46,251 nucleotides of DNA, taken from Bacilli bacterium. GTDB lineage: Bacteria; Bacillota_I; Bacilli_A; RFN20; CAG-826. The stretch is taken from NCBI GenBank assembly GCA_024695235.1, contig JAILIP010000007.1, positions 1 to 46,251 on the forward strand, written 5' to 3'. Both the position numbers and the translations under genes were made by a program. A model generated the notes under the pieces. That model was not told where the DNA came from and did no database searches. It saw only the letters and a list, made by a program, of their open reading frames with translations. Numbering within the stretch: position 1 is the stretch's first letter; the number at the start of each line of letters is the position of its first letter. Of this stretch, positions 36,060 to 45,659 are shown piece by piece.

Positions 36060-36895
36060 GATACGTACTTTATAATCCACTTTCAACAAATCGCCAAAGC
36101 GAAGCAGAACTCTTGTCCGAACTCAAAAAATATGGGCCAATCGAACAAGTTCAATTTGTCGACGTCACCAAAATCGAAGATGGCAAGAAATTCATGGAAT
36201 CACTTGATATTAATGATGATCTTGTAATTTCTGGTGGGGATGGAACACTTAATAGACTCTGCAATAATCTTGATTTAATGCATAGTAAAAACCGTATCTA
36301 CCTACATAAAGCTGGTAATGGAAATGACTTCCTTCGTGATGTTAACGAACTCAAAGAAGACTTCATTGAAATCACCGATATTGTCAAAAAACTACCAAAA
36401 GTCACCATTAATGGTGAATCATCATATTTTGTTAACGGAGTTGGTTTTGGAGTTGACGGAATGGTGTGTGTTGAAAGCGACAAGCTAAAAGCCGCTGGAA
36501 AGAAAGTAAATTACACTTCGCTTGCTATCAAACTTCTCCTCTTCAAATACAAGAAGGTTAACGCCAAAGTAACAGTTGATGGCAAGGAATATGAATTCAA
36601 AAGAGTATTTATTGGTTCTGTTATGAATGGTAAATATTACGGTGGTGGAATGAAGGAAGCTCCTGATCAAGATAGAAAAAGCGACGTTCTTAGTGTTGTC
36701 ATCTGGCATGACCTTCATAGATTTGGAGCACTGATGCTCTTCCCAAAAATCTTCGAAGGAAAACATGTCTTAAAAGAAAACAAAGTCACTGTTTTAACAG
36801 GAAAAGAAATCAAAGTTGAATATTCTCTTCCAACTGACATTCAAATCGATGGAGAATCAATCCACGCTATAAGCGTATTTGAAGCCAGTAAGTAA
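36056..36895 (+). CDS. diacylglycerol kinase catalytic domain lipid kinase
   Basis: SGGDGTLNRLCNNL, GNGNDFLRD; ATGA overlap with plsC. Confidence 0.9.
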   Translation: MRYVLYNPLSTNRQSEAELLSELKKYGPIEQVQFVDVTKIEDGKKFMESLDINDDLVISGGDGTLNRLCNNLDLMHSKNRIYLHKAGNGNDFLRDVNELKEDFIEITDIVKKLPKVTINGESSYFVNGVGFGVDGMVCVESDKLKAAGKKVNYTSLAIKLLLFKYKKVNAKVTVDGKEYEFKRVFIGSVMNGKYYGGGMKEAPDQDRKSDVLSVVIWHDLHRFGALMLFPKIFEGKHVLKENKVTVLTGKEIKVEYSLPTDIQIDGESIHAISVFEASK

Positions 36896-36910
36896 TAATT
36901 TAAAAGTAAA

Positions 36911-36938
36911 ATGCGTCACATATGTGGCGCTTTTTTAT
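36911..36938 (+). terminator. intrinsic terminator
   Basis: GCGTCACATATGTGGCGCTTTTTT. Confidence 0.88.
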
Positions 36939-36954
36939 TTCGTATGACACAAAA

Positions 36955-36968
36955 TGTAATCGCTTTCA
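36955..36968. promoter_or_regulatory. CcpA catabolite-responsive element (cre)
   Basis: TGTAATCGCTTTCA matches TGWNANCGNTNWCA at every position; abuts -35 TTGACT. Confidence 0.75.
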
Positions 36969-36996
36969 TTGACTTATGATTAATATCATCTATAAT
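36969..36996 (+). promoter_or_regulatory. promoter of galactoside operon
   Basis: TTGACT (36969-36974), 16-nt spacer, TATAAT (36991-36996). Confidence 0.75.
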
Positions 36997-36998
36997 AA

Positions 36999-37035
36999 TG
37001 ATAGTTGTTCTATCAAAAAATAAGGTGGACTATCA
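36999..37035 (+). promoter_or_regulatory. candidate TetR-family operator
   Basis: TGATAG-TTGTT-CTATCA (36999-37015) plus a third half-site CTATCA (37030-37035) before the regulator ATG. Confidence 0.5.
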
Positions 37036-37038
37036 AAA

Positions 37039-37635
37039 ATGGGATTTAAAGATCTAAAACGCGAATACATCATTGATTACGCGAAAAAGATGTTCTTAAG
37101 TCGTTCTATTTCTGAAATTACAATTAAAGACATTTCTAGTGTTAGCGGTATTGGTGAGGCTACCATTTATCGCTATTTTTCTACTAAAGAAAATTTAGCT
37201 ATCGCTGTTTCTGTTTCTATCCAAAAGGAACTTGTTAAAGCCCCAATTACTGATTCAAACAAAAATGGTCTTGAACAAATTAGAGATTTTTATTCTTTGT
37301 TTAGAACCATTTTTGTTAACAATAGATCATACTTTAAATTTATCTCTGAATTCGATTCACTATATTTAAAGCAAATCAAAGGAAGCGAATATTCACTTAG
37401 CCTTGATGTTTTCTTTGATATGTTTATGAATTCATATAATTTAGGTTTAAAAGATGGAAGTGTTAAGAAAAACAAAAACATTTCCGTTTTTTATTACACT
37501 TCAACACACTCATTACTTGAATTATGCAAAAAACTTGCTTCTATTGATTCACCATTAAAGCAAGATAAAGCAATCAATAAGCTAGATGAGATTGAATGCC
37601 TCATCGACATATTTATTTCGGTTTTAAAAGCTTAA
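37039..37635 (+). CDS. TetR family transcriptional regulator
   Basis: N-terminal HTH: AKKMFLSRSISEITIKDISSVSGIGEATIYRYFSTKENL. Confidence 0.9.
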   Translation: MGFKDLKREYIIDYAKKMFLSRSISEITIKDISSVSGIGEATIYRYFSTKENLAIAVSVSIQKELVKAPITDSNKNGLEQIRDFYSLFRTIFVNNRSYFKFISEFDSLYLKQIKGSEYSLSLDVFFDMFMNSYNLGLKDGSVKKNKNISVFYYTSTHSLLELCKKLASIDSPLKQDKAINKLDEIECLIDIFISVLKA

Positions 37636-37668
37636 GCTTTTTATTTATATGAAAAAGGAGGTTTATAA

Positions 37669-39162
37669 ATGAAAAGATTATCTAAAAAACAAATGTGGAT
37701 ATTCGCCATTGGACAACTTGGTTGGTCAATGCTTGGTGGCATTATATCTGCTTGGTTAGTTTCGTTTTACTTACCAACAAAAGATGCTACAAATCCACAA
37801 TTCTTCTCAGGCACAGAATTGCCGTTCTACACAATTATTATGCCTGGCCTCATTATTGGCGGTTTCTTAACCGTTCTTGGTTTAATCACAGCCTTGTGCC
37901 GTGTTTGGGATGCTATCAGCGATCCACTTGTTGCTAACTTAAGTGACAATTCAAAGAACAAAAAAGGACGCAGAATCCCATTCATGAGATTTGCTGCCAT
38001 TCCATTTGCTGTTGTCACAATTTTAGTATTTATGGCTCCGTCATTATTTAATGGTGGTACTGAACCTACAGGCTGGAACGTTGCTTGGGTTGCTGTCATG
38101 CTCGTTTTGTTCTACACATTCATGACAATTTATTGCACACCTTATAACGCTCTTATTTCCGAATTTGGAAAAACACAAGAAGATAGAATGAATATTTCTA
38201 CCTATATTTCATTAACATATTTTGCTGGTACATTGTTAGCTTATACACCATTTGTTTATGCTAAATTCTTCCAAGGAGCAGTTGGCTATTATTGGTCATA
38301 TGTTATTTCCTTCGTACCATTGGTAATCATTGCTTGTGTAGCGATGTTAATCCCAACATTCTTATTAAAAGAAACTGACTTTGTTGAAGCAAAGCCAGCT
38401 CATTCAAATGCATTCAAATCACTCGGTAAAACATTCAAAAACAAAGATTTTAGAATCTTTGCTGGTTCAGATATTATGTACTGGGTCGGTTTAACTTTAT
38501 TCCAAACTGGTTTGCCATTCTTTGTTAAAGTCTCTATGGGCCTTGATGAATTTTATGTCATGGTTTTCATGGGCGCGATGACTGTTTTATCGGCATGCTT
38601 CTACCCATTCGTTACAAGCTTTGTTAAGAAATTTGGCAAGAAGAAACTAGTTATTGCTGGCTTCTTAGGACTTGCTCTTGCATATTTAATTACCGCGATG
38701 ATTAATATCATTAAATTCATTCCTGGTATTGTTTATGGTATTCTCATTTGCGTTATTGCTGCCTTCCCAATGGCATTGCTTGGAATTATCCCTCAATCAA
38801 TTGTTGCAGACGTAGCTGAAGCCGATTCGATTCAAACAGGCGAAAAGAGAGAAGGTATGTTCTTTGCTGCTCGTACATTCGCTATGAAGTTTGGTCAATC
38901 AATTGCTATGTTAGTATTTACTTCTCTTGCAATTATTGGTTCTGCAGCTTCTAGAGAAGAATTGATGAAATCAAATGACATTTCAGCAACACCTACAGGT
39001 TTAATGATCGTTGGATTCGTTGCTGTTGCATTCTGCATTTTAGGTGCTGTTATTTTGTTCTTCTATAATGAAAAGAAAGTTATGAAGACAATTGCCAAGG
39101 AAGGAGACGAAGTCTTCCTAGCAGCTGCTGAAAAAGACAAAATGCCTGGTGAAAAAGAATAA
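37669..39162 (+). CDS. GPH family (MelB-like) glycoside transporter
   Basis: RVWDAISDPLVANLSDNSKNKKGRRIPFMRF is the GPH signature; 12-TM pattern. Confidence 0.92.
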   Translation: MKRLSKKQMWIFAIGQLGWSMLGGIISAWLVSFYLPTKDATNPQFFSGTELPFYTIIMPGLIIGGFLTVLGLITALCRVWDAISDPLVANLSDNSKNKKGRRIPFMRFAAIPFAVVTILVFMAPSLFNGGTEPTGWNVAWVAVMLVLFYTFMTIYCTPYNALISEFGKTQEDRMNISTYISLTYFAGTLLAYTPFVYAKFFQGAVGYYWSYVISFVPLVIIACVAMLIPTFLLKETDFVEAKPAHSNAFKSLGKTFKNKDFRIFAGSDIMYWVGLTLFQTGLPFFVKVSMGLDEFYVMVFMGAMTVLSACFYPFVTSFVKKFGKKKLVIAGFLGLALAYLITAMINIIKFIPGIVYGILICVIAAFPMALLGIIPQSIVADVAEADSIQTGEKREGMFFAARTFAMKFGQSIAMLVFTSLAIIGSAASREELMKSNDISATPTGLMIVGFVAVAFCILGAVILFFYNEKKVMKTIAKEGDEVFLAAAEKDKMPGEKE

Positions 39163-39164
39163 AT

Positions 39165-40781
39165 ATGAGACTTTATTATCTAAAAGATAACTCTAAATGT
39201 GTTGCTAAGTCTACTAATAGCGATGTCGAATTTGACGTTGATGTGTCTAATAGCCGCACAACCATTAAAATTAAAGCTTTAGAAGATATCACCCTTCTTA
39301 AAGCAGACGATATCGTTTCTTTCCACGTAAATTTCCATGATTTATATTTCCTGAACGGATACCAATCATGGACAGACACAAAAGAATTTAAATTATCTAA
39401 AAGACTTCGTAATATCAAAAAATCACCTCATATAATTACCCATATGTTTGCAATGGATAAATATGGTGATTCTACATTTTATAAATATTCGATTAGGAAA
39501 ATGCATGGCTATGACATCTTTTATAGTAGAGGTGAACATGAACTTCTTGTTTACTCTTATAACTATAAAGTTGCATATCTAATTGTTGAACTTATTAAGG
39601 ATAGAAAATATATTCACCTAATAAGCGATGTTGAAAACATCTCACTTAAAAAAGGCGAAGAGATTACGATATTTGACTATTCAATCTTCTATAACTTAAA
39701 AGAGGGAATGGCATCATTCCTTAAAGATTTCCCAAGAAAAGATAATATCCAAAAATTATTTGGCTATACATCTTGGTATAACTATTATCAAAACATCAAT
39801 GAAGAAATCATCCTTCGTGATTTAGATGCTTTAGATAATAGATTCAATGTTTTCCAAATTGATGATGGCTATGAAACATTTGTTGGTGATTGGCTTGATG
39901 TTGATGAAAAGAAATTCCCAAATGGACTTAAACCAATTGTTGATAAGATTCATTCGAAAGGTTTTAAAGCTGGTATATGGCTTGCCCCATTTGTCGCAGA
40001 GAAGAATTCTAAACTCTTCAAAGAACATCCAGAATACTTTAAGAAGTGGCCAAATGGTAAACTTGTTAAAGCTGGTGGAAACTGGTCTGGTCAATATTCA
40101 TTAGACTTAGATAAAAAAGAAGTGCTTGATTATATCAAGAAATGCCTGACATTCTATATGGATTTAGGTTTTGACTTCTTTAAATTAGATTTCCTTTATG
40201 CTTCCGCCTTACCTCCTTATGAAGGCAGAAGTAGAGCGATGGTTCAATCTAAAGCCTATGAATTCTTAAGGGAAGTTTTAAAAGATAAACTAGTTTTAGG
40301 ATGCGGAGCACATGTTCTTAATTCCTACAATAACTTTGATTATCTCCGTATTGGCCCAGATGTATCTTTATCATTTGATGATGCTGTTTTCATGAGATTA
40401 TTCCATCGTGAAAGAGTATCAACTAAAGTCACTCTTCAAAACACAATCTATCGTTCATTCATGAATAGAAGATTATTTGGCAATGATCCAGATGTCTTCC
40501 TTCTAAGAGATGAAAATATCTCATTATCAAAAGAGCAAAAAGAATCCTTAATCACAATTAACGCATTATTTGGCTCTCTTCTTATGACAAGCGATAACAT
40601 CGCTACATATAATGATGAAAAGAAAGCGTTACTTGAAAAAGCTCTCGAATTATTTAAACATGGTGAAGTTCTTCTTTATGAAACCAAAAAGCACCTAATC
40701 AAGGTGACATATAAGCTAAAAGGAGAAGAACATCATTTCACCTATAACACCAAGAAAGGAGTGTTAAGCAATGTCAGATAA
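39165..40781 (+). CDS. GH36-type alpha-galactosidase
   Basis: FQIDDGYETFVGDWLDVDEKKFPNG, GFKAGIWLAPF, FFKLDFLYA (nucleophile Asp), LRIGPDVS. Confidence 0.9.
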   Translation: MRLYYLKDNSKCVAKSTNSDVEFDVDVSNSRTTIKIKALEDITLLKADDIVSFHVNFHDLYFLNGYQSWTDTKEFKLSKRLRNIKKSPHIITHMFAMDKYGDSTFYKYSIRKMHGYDIFYSRGEHELLVYSYNYKVAYLIVELIKDRKYIHLISDVENISLKKGEEITIFDYSIFYNLKEGMASFLKDFPRKDNIQKLFGYTSWYNYYQNINEEIILRDLDALDNRFNVFQIDDGYETFVGDWLDVDEKKFPNGLKPIVDKIHSKGFKAGIWLAPFVAEKNSKLFKEHPEYFKKWPNGKLVKAGGNWSGQYSLDLDKKEVLDYIKKCLTFYMDLGFDFFKLDFLYASALPPYEGRSRAMVQSKAYEFLREVLKDKLVLGCGAHVLNSYNNFDYLRIGPDVSLSFDDAVFMRLFHRERVSTKVTLQNTIYRSFMNRRLFGNDPDVFLLRDENISLSKEQKESLITINALFGSLLMTSDNIATYNDEKKALLEKALELFKHGEVLLYETKKHLIKVTYKLKGEEHHFTYNTKKGVLSNVR

Positions 40782-42213
40782 AACATCTATGATTTTCCAA
40801 AATCCAATGGATAAAAAAACCATCAAATCAGCTGAAAAATCAAAACTCAAATATATGAAGAAATTTGGTGATGATTCTCAAAAAGAATATTTCATCGGAT
40901 TTAGCGATATTAAGACACTTGATTATATCGGTGCTAAAAACATCGTCTTCAAAGAAGAAAACGAAAAGTTTGAAGGTAAGCCACTTATTGTTGGTAATAT
41001 CCGTATGGGCTTTGGCCATTATCGAATTTCTATTGCAATGGCAAGTGCTGCTCGTGCACTTGGATATACACCATATTGGCTTGATCTTGCATCATTTGAT
41101 GCCACTGGAAGCAAGATGATTCGTCATCAAAATGATATGTATTCAACTGCTTCTCGTATTAGTCAAAAATCTAAACTATTTAACAAATTAGTTTGGGAGC
41201 CACTTAACTCCGAAGGATTTAAGAAGATTACCTATAACGCTAAAGACCAAAAGAATAGTGAACTTCTTGTTCCAATCTTTAGAAACATTCCAAAGGATAT
41301 TCCATATATCGCCACCCATGTTTGGCCAGCCCAAGGTGCTATCCACGCTGGTATGACTCATGTCGTTAACGCTATTCCAGATAACTGGCCAATGGGATTA
41401 CATCTTTCTGAAGGTGCAGTACACACCGTACAAACTCCATTTGCATACCTTGGCTATAAAACCCTCGACGGATTTGCAAAAACCCGTCTACACGGCCTTT
41501 CTAGCAAAGATTTGAAGCTTGTTGGTTGTTACGTTGATCACGAATTACTCGTAAATCTTGAAAAAGATAATGAAGCTAGAAAAGAAAGACTATCAAGCGG
41601 TCGTCCAATTCGTATCTTAATGACAGTCGGAGGAGCAGGTGCTGGATATTCACTTTATAAGTCAATGATCATCCACCTCCTTCCATATGTTAAAGAAGGT
41701 AAAGTTACAATCTTTGTTAACTTTGGCGATCATAAGGATGTTTATCTTAAACTCCTCAAGGATTTACCAGAACTTAAATGCCATGAATACTTCAATAAAT
41801 ACGATGAACTTCTTAAATTAAAAGAAGAACTCGTTAAAGAAGATAAGCCTGGTATTCACGCGATATATAATGAAGACATCTTTGAGGCTGTATATTCTAC
41901 AAACCTCTTAATGCCTGTCTGTGATTTATTAATCACAAAACCAAGCGAACTCGTTTACTACCCAATTCCAAAGATCTTCATGAGACATATTGGTGGTCAT
42001 GAAGTATATGGTGGTATCTTCGGTAGAGAAATGGGTGACGCGACAAAAGAATGCCCAGATGAAAAGTCAATGAACGCTATGCTTGATAACCTCATCTTGG
42101 ATAGAGAAATCATTCCAGTGATGTGTGATCGCATTAACGTTCTTAAGAAAGCTGGCTTCTATGATGGAGCCTATGAATGTGTTAAACTCGCAGTAAAAGG
42201 ATATGAACACTAA
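40771..42213 (+). CDS. GT-B-fold-like protein of unknown specificity
   Basis: GNIRMGFGHYRISIAMASAARALGY (GxGH-like), MTVGGAGAGYS, LLITKPSELVYYPIPKIFM; overlaps GH36 and galK. Confidence 0.65.
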   Translation: MSDKTSMIFQNPMDKKTIKSAEKSKLKYMKKFGDDSQKEYFIGFSDIKTLDYIGAKNIVFKEENEKFEGKPLIVGNIRMGFGHYRISIAMASAARALGYTPYWLDLASFDATGSKMIRHQNDMYSTASRISQKSKLFNKLVWEPLNSEGFKKITYNAKDQKNSELLVPIFRNIPKDIPYIATHVWPAQGAIHAGMTHVVNAIPDNWPMGLHLSEGAVHTVQTPFAYLGYKTLDGFAKTRLHGLSSKDLKLVGCYVDHELLVNLEKDNEARKERLSSGRPIRILMTVGGAGAGYSLYKSMIIHLLPYVKEGKVTIFVNFGDHKDVYLKLLKDLPELKCHEYFNKYDELLKLKEELVKEDKPGIHAIYNEDIFEAVYSTNLLMPVCDLLITKPSELVYYPIPKIFMRHIGGHEVYGGIFGREMGDATKECPDEKSMNAMLDNLILDREIIPVMCDRINVLKKAGFYDGAYECVKLAVKGYEH

Positions 42214-43363
42214 ACTTTTAGAAGCATATAAAAAATCATTTAACACTAAACCGCTAAAGTATTTTTCTTCGCCATGTAGAATTAATCTTATTGGTGAACA
42301 CACAGACTATAACAAGGGACTTGCTCTTCCTGCTGCTATATCAAAATACATTCAAGCAGTAGTGGGGATTAGATCTGATCGAAAAATCTCCTTAAAGTCT
42401 CTTGAAAAATCAAAAGTTGTGACTGTTGACTTAGATAATATATCTAATAAACCGGAAAATAGATGGGGCAATTATCCTTTAGGCATCTTTGCAACACTAC
42501 AAAAAAGAGGTTATAAGTTACCTTTTGGTTTAGACATCATCTTTTATAGTAATGTCCCAATTGCTAGTGGCCTTTCATCTTCTGCTTCGCTATTAGACTT
42601 AACAGCTTTTATTGCTTCCATAATGTATGATATTCCATTAGACAAGAAAGAAATTGCCTTATTAGCTCATCAAAGCGAGACTGAATTTAATGGTTTACTT
42701 TGTGGAGTAATGGACGAATTTGCTATCGCATTAGGAAAGAAAGATAAATGCATTCTTCTTGATTGCAAAGATAATTCGTTTACTTATGAAGATATATCAT
42801 TCCAAGATTTATCTCTTGTGGTAATTGTGTCTAATGTTAGACGGAGTCTAATTGCTTCCCCATATAATAAAAGGGTGGAAGAATGTAATAGCGCATTAAA
42901 AATCATTCAAAAGCAATTTGATGTTGCTTCTTTATCAGATATAAAAGTTTCTGACTTACCAATGTGTAGAAAACTTATTAAAGATGACGTCTTATACAAA
43001 AGAGTTAGACACATCGTTAATGAGAATCAACGTGTTAGAGATTTTGTTAAAGCAAGTAAAAGCGGCGATATTCGCTCAATGATTCATTTACTTAATGAGT
43101 CTCATGAATCTTTAAGAGATGATTATGAAGTAACTGGTGAATATCTAGATTACATTCATGAAATATCACTTAAATATGGTGCATTTGCAGAACGAATGAC
43201 AGGCGCGGGCTTTGGAGGTAGTTCAATCGCTTTAATTAAACAAAGAGATTTTAAATCCTTTAAAGAAAATCTCACTAGAGACTACATTAATAAATATCAT
43301 ATTAAACCAACTATATTCCTCGCGGATATATGCGATGGCTTATCAGTTGAAGATATAAAATAA
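42203..43363 (+). CDS. galK: galactokinase (GHMP family)
   Basis: CRINLIGEHTDYNKGLALPAAIS, PIASGLSSSASL, MTGAGFGGSSIALI. Confidence 0.93.
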   Translation: MNTKLLEAYKKSFNTKPLKYFSSPCRINLIGEHTDYNKGLALPAAISKYIQAVVGIRSDRKISLKSLEKSKVVTVDLDNISNKPENRWGNYPLGIFATLQKRGYKLPFGLDIIFYSNVPIASGLSSSASLLDLTAFIASIMYDIPLDKKEIALLAHQSETEFNGLLCGVMDEFAIALGKKDKCILLDCKDNSFTYEDISFQDLSLVVIVSNVRRSLIASPYNKRVEECNSALKIIQKQFDVASLSDIKVSDLPMCRKLIKDDVLYKRVRHIVNENQRVRDFVKASKSGDIRSMIHLLNESHESLRDDYEVTGEYLDYIHEISLKYGAFAERMTGAGFGGSSIALIKQRDFKSFKENLTRDYINKYHIKPTIFLADICDGLSVEDIK

Positions 43364-43387
43364 GAGGACTGTGTCCTCTTTTTCTTG
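43364..43387 (+). terminator. intrinsic terminator of the galactoside operon
   Basis: AGAGGACtgtGTCCTCTTTTTC. Confidence 0.88.
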
Positions 43388-43390
43388 TAA

Positions 43391-43417
43391 AAAAACAGCT
43401 TCATGAAGAAGCTGTCA
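43391..43417 (-). terminator. intrinsic terminator for minus-strand membrane gene
   Basis: Minus strand: ACAGCTTCttcatGAAGCTGTTTTTTT. Confidence 0.85.
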
Positions 43418-43419
43418 AT

Positions 43420-43941
43420 TTAGAATGTGTCGTCAACTTTATGAGCAACTCTATAAGCGAATACATCGCTAATAAGTGAGGAGGTAAAACCAACAAGTAA
43501 CATAATAGGAGCAGCAATAATCATGCTGACAAAGACTTGTGTTGGACTCGTTTCAACATTGAACAAGAAACGGTTCAACAAATAGTTTAATAAAGTAAGA
43601 GTTGGGGTAATGGTAACGTAGAAGATAACTGATGTTATAAGTGTGGCAAGAAGACGATATGGAACGTTTCCAGTATATGTATCATTCTTGACATGGAACA
43701 AAGCAGTGAACCATCTTCCAATAGCGGTTAATGGAACGAATACACCAACGCACATTGCGAGTACGAATGCAACCGCGTAGTTAATTCCAAATGATAACCA
43801 GTTAATATCACCGAAGCTGACGGTCATCGTGTGAGACTCAAAGTCAGTAACAGCAATAACTGAACTTGCAAGGCACAAAAATAGGCACACTTGCATGTTG
43901 CATATTGCAGAATATATAACTACTGACCATTTAAGTTTCAT
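43420..43941 (-). CDS. membrane protein of unknown function
   Basis: 173 aa polytopic; minus-strand promoter TTGCAA-16-TATAAT directly upstream. Confidence 0.75.
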   Translation of the reverse strand: MKLKWSVVIYSAICNMQVCLFLCLASSVIAVTDFESHTMTVSFGDINWLSFGINYAVAFVLAMCVGVFVPLTAIGRWFTALFHVKNDTYTGNVPYRLLATLITSVIFYVTITPTLTLLNYLLNRFLFNVETSPTQVFVSMIIAAPIMLLVGFTSSLISDVFAYRVAHKVDDTF

Positions 43942-43991
43942 ACGTTGAATGATTATAGAATTAAATATTTTAATTGCAAAGCATATTTTTA

Positions 43992-44005
43992 TGAAAGCGT
44001 TATCA
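43992..44005. promoter_or_regulatory. CcpA cre site in front of glutathione peroxidase
   Basis: TGAAAGCGTTATCA matches TGWNANCGNTNWCA at every position; -10 TATAAT at 44013-44018. Confidence 0.7.
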
Positions 44006-44043
44006 AATTGTGTATAATGGTTTTACGAAATGGAGGAACTAAT

Positions 44044-44517
44044 ATGTCGATTTATGATTTTAAAGTCAATGATTACACTGGCAAGGAAGTTTTGCTAAGT
44101 GAATACAAAGGAAAGGTATTACTTATAGTAAACACTGCCACTAAATGTGGTTTTACACCTCAATATGATGCCTTAGAAGATTTATACAAGAAATACAAAG
44201 ATCAAGGATTTGAAATACTTGATTTCCCATGCAATCAATTCTTTAAACAAGCACCAGGAAGCAGTGAAGAAATTCACCATGCTTGTGTCTTACGTTTCAT
44301 GATTGAGTTTCCTCAATTTGAAAAGATTGATGTTAATGGTAAAAATGAACATCCATTGTACGCCTTCTTGAAAGAAAACTGTCCTGTTAATAAAGGCAAG
44401 AAGATTAAATGGAATTTCACCAAATTCTTAGTTGATAGAGAAGGCAATATTGTTGATAGATTCGAGCCTGCTACAAAACCAGAACAATTCGAAGAAGATA
44501 TCAAGAAATTATTATAA
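44044..44517 (+). CDS. glutathione peroxidase family protein (Cys type)
   Basis: [27 protein letters not shown]; start at 44044 after GGAGGAACTAAT rather than 43945. Confidence 0.93.
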   Translation: MSIYDFKVNDYTGKEVLLSEYKGKVLLIVNTATKCGFTPQYDALEDLYKKYKDQGFEILDFPCNQFFKQAPGSSEEIHHACVLRFMIEFPQFEKIDVNGKNEHPLYAFLKENCPVNKGKKIKWNFTKFLVDREGNIVDRFEPATKPEQFEEDIKKLL

Positions 44518-44548
44518 GAAAAAAGGATGTCAAATGACATCCTTTATT
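44517..44548. terminator. bidirectional terminator
   Basis: AAAAAAGGATGTCAAATGACATCCTTTATTTT. Confidence 0.85.
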
Positions 44549-45659
44549 TTACATATAATGCCGAACCAACTGCCCACATGAGGTTATAGCCTCCACAAGG
44601 GCCATCAATATTTAACATTTCGCCAAGGAAGTATACGTTCTTTTCTTTCTTTGATTCTAGTTTATCAGTGGCCTCTTTAACGTTAAGTCCTCCGATTGTA
44701 ACTTGGGAATGTTCGAATGAATCCAATTCCTCAAAATGGAATGACAATTCTTTTGACGCTTTAATTGGTTCAAGCAAATTATTTTGAATGTATTCAATCA
44801 TCTTTGGATGGAACAATGATTGAAGATACATTTCTTTTCCTTTGTCGCTGAGATATTTCTTTAACTCTTCTATAGAAGTATCAGGTAGTTGATCAATTTG
44901 AATCTCATATTTCTTATTTAAATCACGTGCAATGAAAGAAGAAATGTTCATAATGACTATTCCGCTTAACCCGTGATCTCTAAAGAGAACCTCACCAGCT
45001 TCTTCATGAATTAGTTTTCCATCTTTATATAAAGAGACAAGAGATTTTGCCCTCACACCATCAAGGACTTTCATTCTTTCCTTTGTCTTAATTGGACATA
45101 GTCCAGGTAGTGGTGGAACTATATCATATCCATGCTTCTTTAATAAGGTGAAAACTGAGCCATCACTTCCAAGATTCTTTTGTGAACACCCACCCGCAGC
45201 AAATACTAGTTTATCTACTTTGTAGATATTTTTATCAGTTTTAACTTCAATTTCTTTACCAACTTTGTAATCGATAATTGATTCAGAAAGATTGATTTTA
45301 ATACCCAACTTCTTGCATTCATTTAATAAGGCGTTTCTTACACTGACAGCAGATTCGCTCATTGGATAAGCAAGCTCTCCAAACAATTTATATTTGATTG
45401 AAATACTATCATAGAAATCCATTTGTTTTTTGAAATCATATTCTTTAAGAATAGGCTCCACAAATAAAGGATTAGAATATCTATTAATATCTAAAGCAGC
45501 ATTACCAAAATTACACTTACCATTACCAGTAGCAAGAATCTTTTTTAAAGGTTTGTCTAAATGTTCGATGACTAAAACATCATCATTAGGATATGTTCTT
45601 TTTACATTTATCGCAGAGGTGATGCCACTGACACCAGCTCCGACAATTAAAACTCTCAT
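44544..45659 (-). CDS. HI0933/BaiN-like NAD(P)/FAD-dependent oxidoreductase
   Basis: VLIVGAGVSGITSAIN, ATGNGKCNFGN, TIGGLNVKE, GEMLNIDGPCGGYNLMWAVGSA. Confidence 0.92.
   Translation of the reverse strand: MRVLIVGAGVSGITSAINVKRTYPNDDVLVIEHLDKPLKKILATGNGKCNFGNAALDINRYSNPLFVEPILKEYDFKKQMDFYDSISIKYKLFGELAYPMSESAVSVRNALLNECKKLGIKINLSESIIDYKVGKEIEVKTDKNIYKVDKLVFAAGGCSQKNLGSDGSVFTLLKKHGYDIVPPLPGLCPIKTKERMKVLDGVRAKSLVSLYKDGKLIHEEAGEVLFRDHGLSGIVIMNISSFIARDLNKKYEIQIDQLPDTSIEELKKYLSDKGKEMYLQSLFHPKMIEYIQNNLLEPIKASKELSFHFEELDSFEHSQVTIGGLNVKEATDKLESKKEKNVYFLGEMLNIDGPCGGYNLMWAVGSALYVK

Noticed and set aside
43945-44043. N-terminal extension of glutathione peroxidase in the ORF track
   Set aside because: The region contains promoter elements (cre, TATAAT) and a good SD precedes ATG 44044, so the extension is not coding.
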